NCBI GenBank assembly: GCA_947383215.1
Contig: CANDCP010000015.1
Location: forward strand, 1-62,076
Source: an uncultured Roseburia sp.
Lineage (GTDB): Bacteria; Bacillota; Clostridia; Lachnospirales; Lachnospiraceae
DNA length: 62,076 nucleotides
Reading direction: 5' to 3'
Shown here: in pieces, positions 34,510 through 46,397 of the stretch
Layout of the letters: each line of letters starts with the position of its first letter
How positions within the stretch are numbered: position 1 is the stretch's first letter
The notes under the pieces: model-generated
What the model was told of the DNA's origin: nothing
Database searches by the model: none
What the model saw: the letters and a program-made list of their open reading frames with translations, nothing else
Translations under genes and position numbers: made by a program

Positions 34510-35442
34510 TTATATACTTTCCAAAAATCGGCATCCGTTTTCAAAAATTATATTTTGGCATAATTTTTCCTCAACCCCTGCGTTTATTAGCTCCTCCAAC
34601 AAATGCGGCATGGACTCAACGCCGATTATCCCTTTTATAAATCGATTTTCACAGCCGTCAAAATCGCCGCCCAAAACAACCGACTTTTCCCCGCCAAGAT
34701 TGAGAATATAGTCCATATGGCGCAACAAATCTTTCAGACCGCTTCCCTCCCCCATAAACGGCTGATAAAAATTTACTCCGATTATACCCCCTCTTCTTAT
34801 AATTTCACATATATGTTCCCTCCGTAAATTTCGGGGATGATCGCAGAGCGCCCGCACGTTCGAATGCGATGCAATTATCGGTTTGTCTGTCATTGACAGA
34901 ATATCTTCTACACCCGCATCCGATAAATGGGATACGTCCATAATAATATTCTGATCTAATAAGCATTTCACCATCCGCCTTCCCTCTCCGGTAAGTCCCC
35001 GCTCCTGCGCGCACACAGCCCCCGTGGCATATCTGTTTTCGTAATTCCAGCTCATCATGGCAAAAGTAAATCCGAACTGTTTGATGTTTGCCGCCATATT
35101 TCCCATAATCGAAATGTCCTCAACAGAGAAAAATGCCGCTGCCTTTCCCGCCGCGTGAGCATTTTTCATATCCGCTCCGCTCTGACAAAGCGCAATATAC
35201 TGACGCTGCGCGTCAATCAGCCTGCGCGCCTTTTGACAGATTGCGGCAAATTCCGCCTCCGGCTTATCCCCCATTTCGTTTCTGTCCCTCCAGATCGCAA
35301 AAACCTGCGTATACCTTTTTGCAAAACCAAATACCCTCTCCAGGTCGAGATTGCGTTTGTTACGCCACAGAGATTCCCTGTTCTCCACAATCTCCGTCAG
35401 CGTGTCAGCGTGACAGTCAAAGTAGTCTATCCTCTCCTCCAT
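34510..35442 (-). CDS. Dipeptidase, peptidase family M19 (membrane dipeptidase-like)
   Basis: 310 residues, zinc-dependent TIM-barrel peptidase. Visible motifs: DCHADT (HxD zinc ligands) at residues 9-14, SVEDIS (bridging glutamate) near 105, DVSHLSDAG and PIIASHSNVRALCDHPRN (zinc histidines) and a late LGGDFDG (catalytic-region aspartate). No signal peptide; the bacterial enzymes cleave varied dipeptides including D-amino-acid ones in the cytoplasm. Start ATG 35442 follows GAGGAAAGGCGACA. It is upstream of the amidohydrolase gene on the same strand. Confidence 0.92.
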   Translation of the reverse strand: MEERIDYFDCHADTLTEIVENRESLWRNKRNLDLERVFGFAKRYTQVFAIWRDRNEMGDKPEAEFAAICQKARRLIDAQRQYIALCQSGADMKNAHAAGKAAAFFSVEDISIMGNMAANIKQFGFTFAMMSWNYENRYATGAVCAQERGLTGEGRRMVKCLLDQNIIMDVSHLSDAGVEDILSMTDKPIIASHSNVRALCDHPRNLRREHICEIIRRGGIIGVNFYQPFMGEGSGLKDLLRHMDYILNLGGEKSVVLGGDFDGCENRFIKGIIGVESMPHLLEELINAGVEEKLCQNIIFENGCRFLESI

Positions 35443-35483
35443 TGTCGCCTTTCCTCTTATATAAATTACCTGCTCTTCACAAT

Positions 35484-35747
35484 TTATTTTTTATTCTTCA
35501 TTTTATCACTCAAAAACTTAATAATAGCCTCATAATTCTCCGGCTCGTGGGGAAAATTGCAGTTTGTACAGTCCTTTATCTCATAACCGCCCTCCCGCTT
35601 TCTATATACCGGCTCTCCCGGACAATCTTTATACGGGTTCAACGGGCAATAACAAAACAGACAATTAAATTCCTGCCCCTCCATTCCCCTGTGACAAGGA
35701 AAATATTTACATTTTTCGTTTTTGAAATACTTATAACTGTTTTCCAA
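35484..35747 (-). CDS. Cysteine-rich small domain protein
   Basis: 87 residues, starting with TTG at 35747 that has GAGGTG at short spacing. Eight cysteines lie in CKYFPCH, NCLFCYCPLN, DCPG and DCTNCNFPHEP, the pattern of the cysteine-rich small domain (PF04071), a likely zinc- or iron-binding fold often linked to cobalamin genes. It begins 12 bases after the stop of the AlbA_2-like regulator gene, so the two are translated together. Role unknown. Confidence 0.8.
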   Translation of the reverse strand: MENSYKYFKNEKCKYFPCHRGMEGQEFNCLFCYCPLNPYKDCPGEPVYRKREGGYEIKDCTNCNFPHEPENYEAIIKFLSDKMKNKK

Positions 35748-35759
35748 TCCACACCTCTT

Positions 35760-37310
35760 CTACACGGTATAATATCGTTGATTTTTACTTTTCGGTTTCT
35801 CCGGAAGCGTCATTTTGAGTCTTCCGCTCTCCAATAACGGCTTGACATATTTTGCAATCACATAGAACTGCGTCCCTACTCCTAAAAAACGTGTGATTTC
35901 CTCACGGCTTCTGGGTTGTCTGCAAAAATCCAGCAGCATCTCTGCCACGCGGTCTTTGGCTATATAGATATTATTATATCCAGATTTATTTTGCGTGTTT
36001 TCCGCAGATAAATACGGAATATTTTCGTTAATCATACCGACGACGCCCGAAGCCCAGGCGCCATATGAGCCATTTTCAAGGCTCGCGTTCTCTCCGTTGT
36101 AAAGCGTTACAACAAATTCATTCCGCCTATTCTCAAACACAGGTTCCGGCAGACCGTTTTCCGCCATCTCCCGCCGAATGGTCGGTATCCCGGAATAACG
36201 ATTTTCTGCCTCTGTCATACTTTCGGCCATCAGTGCAAGCGTCGGATTGCGGATATCTCCTCTGACCATGCCAAGATCTTCTACCGTTAACCGTCCGTAT
36301 AAATTTCCCGGACTATGAATCTCCAGCCGATTGGCAAAAAAGTTGACCTGTATCGGCGTTCCCTCGGTATGAACGCTGTAATCCCGATGGATCACCGCAT
36401 TCAAGACAGCCTCGCGAATAGCGTTTACCGGATACTCCGTCTTATCCCGCCGCTTTCCCGTGGCAGAATCAATAATTGTGCGCGTCTTCATATTTCTTCT
36501 GCAGAAAGCAATCGTTTCCTCTACCTGTTCCGCGATCGTCCCGTTTATGCGCTTATTATCTATAAAGCGTGCCCCGTCCCATGCAACATCCCCGATTTCA
36601 TATCCCTGCACCACAACCGCCGTAACGCCCAGCTGCGGAAACATACTCTGCGGAAACATTCCAAAACACATCCACGCGGCAAGGGTAATTTCTCCGCCCC
36701 TCGTGACATTGAGCATTTCATACATCTGCGTTCTTTTGAACCCCGCAAACTGCGGCCGCTCTTTCTTTTTTTCCCTGATATATTCTTCTAACAAATCCTG
36801 ATTGATAAACTCCATAGACGCGCCGGGCACGCTTCTTACGTCGTCATGAAGATGCCTGCGATAGGCTTCAAAACTGTATACCTCATAATCTGTCATGGGC
36901 AGATCCGCGTCCCCCACTCTGATATAAGATCCGCGAACCCGCCCTGCGCCCATATAATAGCAGGGTCTCTCCGACAGCGGCGCTGCCGGTATCTCTGCCG
37001 CGCACACGGCTTTTCCCTGATACTGCGTCATTGTAAACACCGCCCGCACCGGCGGTTCCATCTGGCTGCACTGTTCCGTCACATGCTTCATAAGATCTTG
37101 CAGGTCATACACTCCTACCACTTTAAACTGCTGCCTCTCATCCAAGCCAAACACAATTGTCCCCCCGGTATTTTGATTTGAAAATGAGGACAGCGTGTCA
37201 TAAAGACGCTTTGGATATCCCGAATGAGCCGCCTTTACTTCCGTTGTCTGCGCCTCAGCGCGCAGATTGCGAATCTGTTCCACCAATTCGATTAATTCTT
37301 CTGTCGTCAT
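35760..37310 (-). CDS. AlbA_2/Schlafen-type (divergent AAA_4) putative regulator
   Basis: 516 residues. N-terminal AlbA_2 domain (EVKAAHSGYPKRLYDTLSSFSNQNTGGTIVFGLDE) to about 150; middle ATP-binding-protein region with NAIREAVLNAVIHRDYS and IQVNFFANRLEIHSPGNL, the HATPase-like part of this family; C-terminal winged-helix-like segment (VAEMLLDFCRQPRSREEITRFLGV). The family is called a transcriptional regulator or ATP-binding protein, but few members are studied. Start ATG 37310 follows GAAAGGGGGAGAAAAA. Its promoter holds two copies of a palindrome-bearing repeat (37335-37389), which fits autoregulation. The Cys-rich protein is coupled downstream. Confidence 0.82.
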   Translation of the reverse strand: MTTEELIELVEQIRNLRAEAQTTEVKAAHSGYPKRLYDTLSSFSNQNTGGTIVFGLDERQQFKVVGVYDLQDLMKHVTEQCSQMEPPVRAVFTMTQYQGKAVCAAEIPAAPLSERPCYYMGAGRVRGSYIRVGDADLPMTDYEVYSFEAYRRHLHDDVRSVPGASMEFINQDLLEEYIREKKKERPQFAGFKRTQMYEMLNVTRGGEITLAAWMCFGMFPQSMFPQLGVTAVVVQGYEIGDVAWDGARFIDNKRINGTIAEQVEETIAFCRRNMKTRTIIDSATGKRRDKTEYPVNAIREAVLNAVIHRDYSVHTEGTPIQVNFFANRLEIHSPGNLYGRLTVEDLGMVRGDIRNPTLALMAESMTEAENRYSGIPTIRREMAENGLPEPVFENRRNEFVVTLYNGENASLENGSYGAWASGVVGMINENIPYLSAENTQNKSGYNNIYIAKDRVAEMLLDFCRQPRSREEITRFLGVGTQFYVIAKYVKPLLESGRLKMTLPEKPKSKNQRYYTV

Positions 37311-37333
37311 TTTTTCTCCCCCTTTCTGATTCT

Positions 37334-37362
37334 ATTTTAGCAAACTTTGTTTGTATTTTCAA
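37334..37362 (-). promoter_or_regulatory. Promoter of the AlbA_2 gene with an operator in its spacer
   Basis: Minus strand TTGAAA (37357-37362), 17-base spacer, TAAAAT (37334-37339). The spacer consists almost entirely of the palindrome CAAACAAAGTTTG, so a bound protein would block polymerase. Confidence 0.7.
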
Positions 37363-37389
37363 CTTTTTAGCAAACTTTGTTTGTATTTT
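37335..37389. repeat. Two 25-bp direct repeats, each with palindrome CAAACTTTGTTTG
   Basis: Identical units at 37335-37359 and 37365-37389, with a 30-bp period (about three helical turns). Each contains a perfect dyad CAAAC-TTT-GTTTG (37341-37353 and 37371-37383). One sits between -35 and -10, the other upstream of -35. This is the layout of a cooperatively bound repressor site. Confidence 0.8.
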
Positions 37390-37405
37390 TTTTGTTTTAT
37401 GCAAA

Positions 37406-38038
37406 TCAGATACTAGGCAAATTCCATTTTCGGTACGACGCCAGGATACGGATAACAATTGTAATTCCAAATCCAAGCGTCATCGCTCCCCGCTCGCCAA
37501 GGAAATCCCAGGACCACCCTGCAGCGACGGCCCCGGCTATTGACGCACAGGCATAAATATGTTTTACAAAAATATACGGCGTCTCATTTGCCATAACATC
37601 TCTCAAAACTCCGCCTCCAACTCCTGTAATTACGCCAAGAAAGGTTACAAAAAACAAATTTCCACCCGTATTGCCGTTCATCGCCGCATAGACGCCGTCC
37701 GCCGTAAACGCTCCCAGCCCCAGCGTGTCAAACCAAAACAACAATTTCTCATAAATTCCGCTCACCCTCCCCGCCGCGCTCTTTTTCAAATAGAGAAAAA
37801 GAAATACTCCGTTCGCCGTCAAAAATGCAATTATGGTATATAACGGATTCTGAAACATCATCGGCGGCACTCTTCCAATAAAAATATCGCGCAGAGCGCC
37901 TCCGCCAACCGCAGCCAAAAGCGCCAGAATATTAACGCCGAATACATCCATCTTTTTTCGGATTGCCACCATTGCCCCCGACACCGCAAACGCGAAAGTC
38001 CCGATAATATCCATCCATGAAATAAACGTTAACGCCAT
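37406..38038 (-). CDS. Trimeric intracellular cation (TRIC)-family membrane protein
   Basis: 210 residues with seven predicted helices in two repeated halves, each carrying a glycine-rich motif: LLAAVGGGALRDIFIGRVPP and FLGVITGVGGGVLRDVMANETP. This is the UPF0126/YadS family, which conducts K+/Na+ or, in some studied bacteria, glycine. The ATG at 38038 follows GGAGGAGTATGG. Divergent from the dehydrogenase gene. Substrate is not deducible. Confidence 0.92.
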   Translation of the reverse strand: MALTFISWMDIIGTFAFAVSGAMVAIRKKMDVFGVNILALLAAVGGGALRDIFIGRVPPMMFQNPLYTIIAFLTANGVFLFLYLKKSAAGRVSGIYEKLLFWFDTLGLGAFTADGVYAAMNGNTGGNLFFVTFLGVITGVGGGVLRDVMANETPYIFVKHIYACASIAGAVAAGWSWDFLGERGAMTLGFGITIVIRILASYRKWNLPSI

Positions 38039-38076
38039 CCATACTCCTCCAATTTATAACTTTTTATAAATAGTAT

Positions 38077-38104
38077 TTGACAAACCCGTTATTTTGACTA
38101 TAAT
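38077..38104 (+). promoter_or_regulatory. Sigma-A promoter of the dehydrogenase gene
   Basis: TTGACA (38077-38082), 16-base spacer, TATAAT (38099-38104): both hexamers match consensus. Predicted leader is about 25-30 bases. Confidence 0.8.
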
Positions 38105-38137
38105 TCGTAATAAAAAGTTATATACAGGAGCGCCAAT

Positions 38138-39073
38138 ATGAATATTGTGTTTTTAGATGCCAAAACAATCGGGGACGATATCGACTTATCCGTCTTCGAC
38201 ACACTCGGAACTGTGACAAAATACGATTTTTCCACGACAGAGGAAGCGGCGTTACGCTCCGCGGACGCCGATATCCTTATTCTGAATAAAGTGGAAATCA
38301 ACGAAGCCTCCATCGGAAACGCCAAAAATCTGAAGCTCGTGTGCGTAACCGCAACCGGTACAAATAATCTTGACAAAGATTATCTCAAAAGCCGAAACAT
38401 TGCATGGAAAAATGTCGCCGGCTACTCTACCGAATCTGTAACCCAGCATACCTTCGCCCTGCTGTTCTATCTCTGGGAAAAACTTCGCTATTATGACGAT
38501 TATGTAAAAGAAGAGCGGTATGTGGAAGACAAGACATTTACTCATTTTGACAACGTTTTTCATGAAATTTCCGGAAAGACATGGGGAATCATCGGTCTTG
38601 GCAATATCGGGCGCCGCGTCGCCGATATTGCGAAAGGTTTCGGATGCCGCGTCATCTACTACTCAACCTCCGGGGCGCACGACGAACCCGGTTACGACCG
38701 CGTCGATTTCGACACGCTTTTAACGCGCTCCGACATTGTCTCCGTCCATGCGCCGCTCACTCTTGATACCAGAAATCTTATGAATCAAAACGCTTTCTCC
38801 AAAATGAAACGAAGCGCCATATTTTTAAACCTCGGCAGGGGGCAAATTGTTGTGGAGGCCGATCTTGCTAACGCCCTAGAACAGGGACAAATTGCCGCGG
38901 CCGGCCTGGACGTCCTCAGCGAAGAACCCATGAGCGCCGAAAGCCCTCTGCTGCATATCAAAGACAGCAACAAACTGTTTATTACGCCGCACATTGCCTG
39001 GGCGAGCGTAGAAGCGCGCAGCCGGCTGATGAAAACCATCGCCCGGCAGATAAAAGACTTCTTTCAATTGTAA
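38138..39073 (+). CDS. D-2-hydroxyacid dehydrogenase (NAD-dependent)
   Basis: 311 residues. N-terminal substrate domain, then Rossmann motif GLGNIGRRVADIAKGFG near 150; catalytic residues in LNLGRGQIV (Arg), LDVLSEEP (Glu) and FITPHIAWAS (His). Such enzymes reduce 2-keto acids such as hydroxypyruvate or glyoxylate; the closest look is glycerate dehydrogenase (HprA-like), but the exact substrate cannot be read. ATG 38138 follows CAGGAGCGCCAAT. Convergent with the atp operon; they share the hairpin at 39094-39126. Confidence 0.9.
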   Translation: MNIVFLDAKTIGDDIDLSVFDTLGTVTKYDFSTTEEAALRSADADILILNKVEINEASIGNAKNLKLVCVTATGTNNLDKDYLKSRNIAWKNVAGYSTESVTQHTFALLFYLWEKLRYYDDYVKEERYVEDKTFTHFDNVFHEISGKTWGIIGLGNIGRRVADIAKGFGCRVIYYSTSGAHDEPGYDRVDFDTLLTRSDIVSVHAPLTLDTRNLMNQNAFSKMKRSAIFLNLGRGQIVVEADLANALEQGQIAAAGLDVLSEEPMSAESPLLHIKDSNKLFITPHIAWASVEARSRLMKTIARQIKDFFQL

Positions 39074-39093
39074 ATGACTCTCACACAGACAAA

Positions 39094-39126
39094 ACAGGCA
39101 AGGGATCCCATATCCCATTGCCTGTC
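39094..39126. terminator. Shared terminator between dehydrogenase and atp operon
   Basis: CAGGCAA-GGGAT / ATCCC-A-TTGCCTG stem with one bulge, between convergent genes; T-rich on both sides (TCTTTGC and TTTTGTCT). Confidence 0.7.
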
Positions 39127-39150
39127 TTTGCTTCTCACTTATAATATTGT

Positions 39151-39558
39151 CTAACGCTTCACTTCAATCCGAACCAACGCTCTGCGCAGCGCAAGCTCCG
39201 CGCGGGCATAATCTATGTCCTCCGTTTTTTGCGCAAGCCTTTCCTTGGCACGCTCTAAGGCGGCCTCGGCGCGCTTTTGATCAATTTCATCCGGCCACTC
39301 GGCAATCTCCGCAAGAAGCGTCGTCTTTTCCGGCAGAATCTGGGCAAACCCCGAATGGACGGCCGCTTCTTTCTTTCCGTCATCCATTGTAATTGTGACA
39401 ACGCCCGGAGCAAGAACCGTCGTCAGCGGAATATGATTCTTATAAACGCCAATCTCTCCGGCTGCCGTGTTAAACTCGATCATTGTCGCCTTTCCCCTAA
39501 AAAATACGCGGTCCGGCGTAATGATTTCCACATCAAAAATCTTATTCTCCTCTGCCAT
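39151..39558 (-). CDS. atpC: ATP synthase F1 subunit epsilon
   Basis: 135 residues, part of the central stalk; inhibits ATP hydrolysis. N-terminal beta-sandwich is clear (FDVEIITPDRVFFRGKATMIEFNTAAGEIGVYKNHIPL, VHSGFAQI) and the C-terminal helical hairpin (KRAEAALERAKERLAQ) is present. ATG 39558 follows AAGGGGTGACGGT. Last gene of the atp operon, 11 bases after atpD. Confidence 0.96.
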   Translation of the reverse strand: MAEENKIFDVEIITPDRVFFRGKATMIEFNTAAGEIGVYKNHIPLTTVLAPGVVTITMDDGKKEAAVHSGFAQILPEKTTLLAEIAEWPDEIDQKRAEAALERAKERLAQKTEDIDYARAELALRRALVRIEVKR

Positions 39559-39569
39559 ACCGTCACCCC

Positions 39570-40979
<1,410 letters not shown>

Positions 40980-40999
40980 CTATTCTTTCTCCTGAAAAA

Positions 41000-41854
41000 T
41001 CAGGATATCGCATTAGCTCCCGCAATAATCTCCGTAAGCTCCTGCGTAATCGAACCCTGACGGGCTCTGTTGTATTTTAATGTCAAATCGCTAATCATTT
41101 CGTCCGCATTGCTGGTCGCCGAATCCATCGCCTGCATTCTGGCGCCGTTCTCACTCGCCACAGCCTCAACCAAAGCGCCGTAAAACAGGCTTGTAATATA
41201 TTTCGGTATAATCATATCCAAAGCCTCTTCTTCGGTCGGCTCATAATTCATAATGACACGGTTATGCTCCGGCTGTTCTTCATCCGACAGCTCCACCGGC
41301 AGCAATTTCATAAGCTTCGGCTCATGGACAACCGTATTTTTGAAATGCGTATACGCCAGATAGATTTCTCCGACCTCGCCCATTGCAAACGCCTGTAAAA
41401 CCTGATCGCAGATTGCCCGGGCATCCTTGTACGCCGGCGCTTCCATCACCTCGGAAGCGTCCATTTTAATTTCATACCCGCGATGCTCCAGCCCCTCAAG
41501 CCCTTTGCGCCCGATGGCGTAAATATCCGTGTTTTCCTTCAAAAGACCGCTTCCCGTTACCAGTTTTACAATATTCGAATTGTATCCCCCGGCAAGCCCG
41601 CGGTTCGAGGTAATCACCACAACCGCCTTCCGCTTTGAGCCGCCGCCCGTAAGATACGGATGGCTGATATTTCCCGAACGCGTAAGCATAGAGTGAACGG
41701 TCTGATACATATAATTGAAATAGGCATTTGTCTCTTCCGCCCTTGTTTTGGCTTTCTGCAGCTTTACCGTCGAAACAAGCTTCATGGCTTTCGTAATTTG
41801 TTGTGTACTTTGTATACTGCCCTTGCGTCTCTTAATGTCCCTCATGGAAGCCAT
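41000..41854 (-). CDS. atpG: ATP synthase F1 subunit gamma
   Basis: 284 residues forming the rotating coiled coil. Conserved ends: MASMRDIKRRKGSIQSTQQITKAMKLVSTVKLQKA at the N-terminus and MQAMDSATSNADEMISDLTLKYNRARQGSITQELTEI at the C-terminus. ITSNRGLAGGYNSNIV is the central Rossmann-like part. ATG 41854 follows AAAGGCGGTG. Seventeen bases after atpA. Confidence 0.97.
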   Translation of the reverse strand: MASMRDIKRRKGSIQSTQQITKAMKLVSTVKLQKAKTRAEETNAYFNYMYQTVHSMLTRSGNISHPYLTGGGSKRKAVVVITSNRGLAGGYNSNIVKLVTGSGLLKENTDIYAIGRKGLEGLEHRGYEIKMDASEVMEAPAYKDARAICDQVLQAFAMGEVGEIYLAYTHFKNTVVHEPKLMKLLPVELSDEEQPEHNRVIMNYEPTEEEALDMIIPKYITSLFYGALVEAVASENGARMQAMDSATSNADEMISDLTLKYNRARQGSITQELTEIIAGANAIS

Positions 41855-41871
41855 AAATTTTCACCGCCTTT

Positions 41872-43927
<2,056 letters not shown>

Positions 43928-43940
<13 letters not shown>

Positions 43941-44443
43941 GCCACATCACCCATTTCCTTCAATGTCTCTTCTACCAATGCGTCTTGTATCGTTGTATCA
44001 ATAGAGGCTGCAACTACTTTTCCCGCCATCATGGATGCAATTGCAATCATTTCCTGCTTCATATCATCCATCGCGCGTTTCTTCTCCAACTCCGCTTCTT
44101 CCCTTGCGCGCCCGATAATGCGGACCGCTTCTTCTTTCGCTTCATCTATAATGCGAGTTTCATTTTTTAAGGCCTTTTTCCGCGCTTCGCTTAAAATAGC
44201 CTCCGCTTCTTTATCAATATTTTTCAGCTTTTCATCATACTGCTTTTTTAACGCCGCCGCATCCTTTTTGTCTGCAACCGCAGTATCCATGTCATTTTTA
44301 ATCTTATCCTGTCGGTCCTTTAACATCTTACGAACCGGATTAAACAGTAGACGCGACATAACCAGAAATAATACAAATACAGAAATCGCCAGTATCACTG
44401 CATCATGTAATAACTGAAAATTAAGATTAAATAAATACTCCAT
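43928..44443 (-). CDS. atpF: ATP synthase F0 subunit b
   Basis: 171 residues: one N-terminal transmembrane helix (AVILAISVFVLFLVMSRLLF) then a long charged helix (KMLKDRQDKIKNDMDTAVADKKDAA...) that forms the peripheral stalk. ATG 44443 follows AAAGGAGGCAGGC. Single b gene, so a homodimeric stalk is expected. Confidence 0.95.
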
Positions 44444-44488
44444 CGCTGCCCAGCCTGCCTCCTTTCTTCCCGTTTTTATGGTTCGCTT

Positions 44489-44764
<276 letters not shown>

Positions 44765-44770
44765 TTATTC

Positions 44771-45508
44771 TTATTCTTCGGCATCCATAGCCTGATTTAC
44801 GTATGTCATCGTTAACATACAAAATACATATGTCTGAATTGCGCCTGAAAACAAATCAAAATACACATGAAGCGCCGCCGGCCAGACCACTGCAATCTTA
44901 GACAACAGTCCGTATACCAATGCAATCATTACCGTTCCCGACAGTACATTTGCAAACAAACGCAACGATAGCGAAATCGGCACCGCGATTTCACTGATCA
45001 GATTAATCGGAAACCAGATCGGCAGCCACGGCGGCAACGGAGAACACATGTCTCTCCATATTTGCTTCGGCTTCTGATAACGGAATTGATTGATATGAAT
45101 CAGAAAAAAGGTTATCAGGCCAAGCGCCAGAGTCGTACCGTAATCCGCTGTCGGCGGACGAAGCCCGAACAAGCCGGAAATATTGCTCATCAATATGAAG
45201 ATAAATATCGTACTGATATAGTTCACCAGCTTTGGCGCATTCTTTCCCATAACGCCGGCAACGACGCCATCCAGCTTCTCAACAATCAGCTCTGTGATAT
45301 TTTGAAACGTATCCGGGACTTGTTTTGCGCGCTTTAACCTGCGGTTTGCGACAAATGCAAAAACAATCATCGTCAGCATAACAATCAGGATACACACGTG
45401 GGATGTCGTAATCCATACCGTCTGACCAAACAACTCGTAGGAAAACAGCCCGTGTATCATAAAGTCTATATCGTCTGCACCGGATGACAATAAAATTGCG
45501 TTATTCAC
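44771..45508 (-). CDS. atpB: ATP synthase F0 subunit a
   Basis: 245 residues from GTG 45508, which has AGGAGGTGGAAGT directly upstream; no ATG is well placed. Multi-pass protein with the ion-channel arginine in ISLSLRLFANVLSGTVM and C-terminal IQTYVFCMLTMTYVNQAMD. It forms the stator half-channels against the c ring. Confidence 0.96.
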   Translation of the reverse strand: MNNAILLSSGADDIDFMIHGLFSYELFGQTVWITTSHVCILIVMLTMIVFAFVANRRLKRAKQVPDTFQNITELIVEKLDGVVAGVMGKNAPKLVNYISTIFIFILMSNISGLFGLRPPTADYGTTLALGLITFFLIHINQFRYQKPKQIWRDMCSPLPPWLPIWFPINLISEIAVPISLSLRLFANVLSGTVMIALVYGLLSKIAVVWPAALHVYFDLFSGAIQTYVFCMLTMTYVNQAMDAEE

Positions 45509-45533
45509 ACTTCCACCTCCTTCATTTAAATTA

Positions 45534-45956
45534 TTATTTCTCACCGTCAGAAGGAGCGCTGCCTCTCCCTGTCAGCTTCAAAATAACTTTATGTGTAAGA
45601 GGCTGCAGGTAAGCTCCCGCCTTTAACCCCATTACGCCGATAAAAAGTGTAATTAAATTTCCCAGTTTAAAATATGCCGTCGCGAAAAAGACGACTACAA
45701 CCGCCAGATACCTTATGATCGAATGAAAAATCACCTTCCGGCGCGCCGCGCCCTCTGAGGCGATATCCGCCGCATCGCTCAGCGTCACCGCCATGTGTAT
45801 CGCCATCCCGGCCGCAAGCGCAATTCCGATCCACAACCCGCTGGTATATCTGACCGGGTCTCCGGAAAACCATACTCCCGCGAGCCAAACCACAACGCCG
45901 AAAAATACAATGCCAGATATCAGCTCCGGCAACACAGCATTAATTCTTTTTAACAT
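45534..45956 (-). CDS. atpI: ATP synthase subunit I-like membrane protein
   Basis: 140 residues from ATG 45956 (GAGGGAAGATAGAAGAA upstream); a longer frame starts inside atpZ. Four helices: VLPELISGIVFFGVVVWLAGVWF, YTSGLWIGIALAAGMAIHMAV, YLAVVVVFFATAYF and LITLFIGVMGLKAGAYL, the usual AtpI pattern, which helps c-ring assembly. It overlaps atpZ by 17 bases. Sequence is poorly conserved in this family; assignment rests on position and topology. Confidence 0.8.
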   Translation of the reverse strand: MLKRINAVLPELISGIVFFGVVVWLAGVWFSGDPVRYTSGLWIGIALAAGMAIHMAVTLSDAADIASEGAARRKVIFHSIIRYLAVVVVFFATAYFKLGNLITLFIGVMGLKAGAYLQPLTHKVILKLTGRGSAPSDGEK

Positions 45957-46278
45957 TTCTTCTATCTTCCCTCTTCGCCTGCGCCGCAATGCTTGAGGCA
46001 ATCTCACGACTGCCCTCCTTGCTCTTCTCCCTGTCTATCATACGTTTTACAATCATATAACAATTGCGCATCCCCGCAAGCGCGCCAATAAGAAAAAGCG
46101 GAACCGCCAGAAATTTCCATCCCGTCTTTCCTCCCACCCACACGCCGAATGCCGTGCACATAACGATCGGAACAATCATATTGATTCCGAACTGCATAAT
46201 CAGAACCAACGATTCATAGACGTTTCGGTTGTCCTTCAACTGTGACTCCTTTCCGCTTTTACGACAATTTTCCGCCAT
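45940..46278 (-). CDS. atpZ: AtpZ/AtpI-family small membrane protein
   Basis: 112 residues from ATG 46278. Two transmembrane helices: YESLVLIMQFGINMIVPIVMCTAFGVWVG and FLAVPLFLIGALAGMRNCYMIVKRM, the AtpZ pattern, then a charged tail. Family members are linked to ion (Mg2+/Ca2+) handling or ATP synthase assembly. First gene of the atp operon; the predicted transcript starts only about 20 bases upstream and the ribosome site is weak (ACAGGG), so a TTG at 46290 is less likely but not excluded. Confidence 0.85.
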   Translation of the reverse strand: MAENCRKSGKESQLKDNRNVYESLVLIMQFGINMIVPIVMCTAFGVWVGGKTGWKFLAVPLFLIGALAGMRNCYMIVKRMIDREKSKEGSREIASSIAAQAKREDRRNVKKN

Positions 46279-46305
46279 ACCCTGTGTCAAAAACAGTTCA
46301 CTCTG

Positions 46306-46333
46306 ATTATACCATTTTCAGGAAAATTGTCTA
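46306..46333 (-). promoter_or_regulatory. Promoter of the atp operon
   Basis: Minus strand TAGACA (46328-46333), 16-base spacer, TATAAT (46306-46311). A small dyad ATTTTCCTGAAAAT lies in the spacer. Confidence 0.65.
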
Positions 46334-46377
46334 TAATAAATATGCATTTCATAATATTTATATGGATATTCCACAAC

Positions 46378-46395
46378 CGCGGCGACCCCGCCGCG
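46378..46395 (-). terminator. GC-rich hairpin after the dCMP deaminase gene
   Basis: CGCGGCG / CGCCGCG with a 4-base loop, 3 bases past the stop. No T-run follows, so termination may be partial, with some transcription continuing into the atp operon. Confidence 0.5.
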
Positions 46396-46397
46396 CT

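Noticed and set aside
34394-34711. Plus-strand small gene between amidohydrolase and dipeptidase
   Set aside because: It mostly overlaps the dipeptidase in antisense and has no ribosome site.
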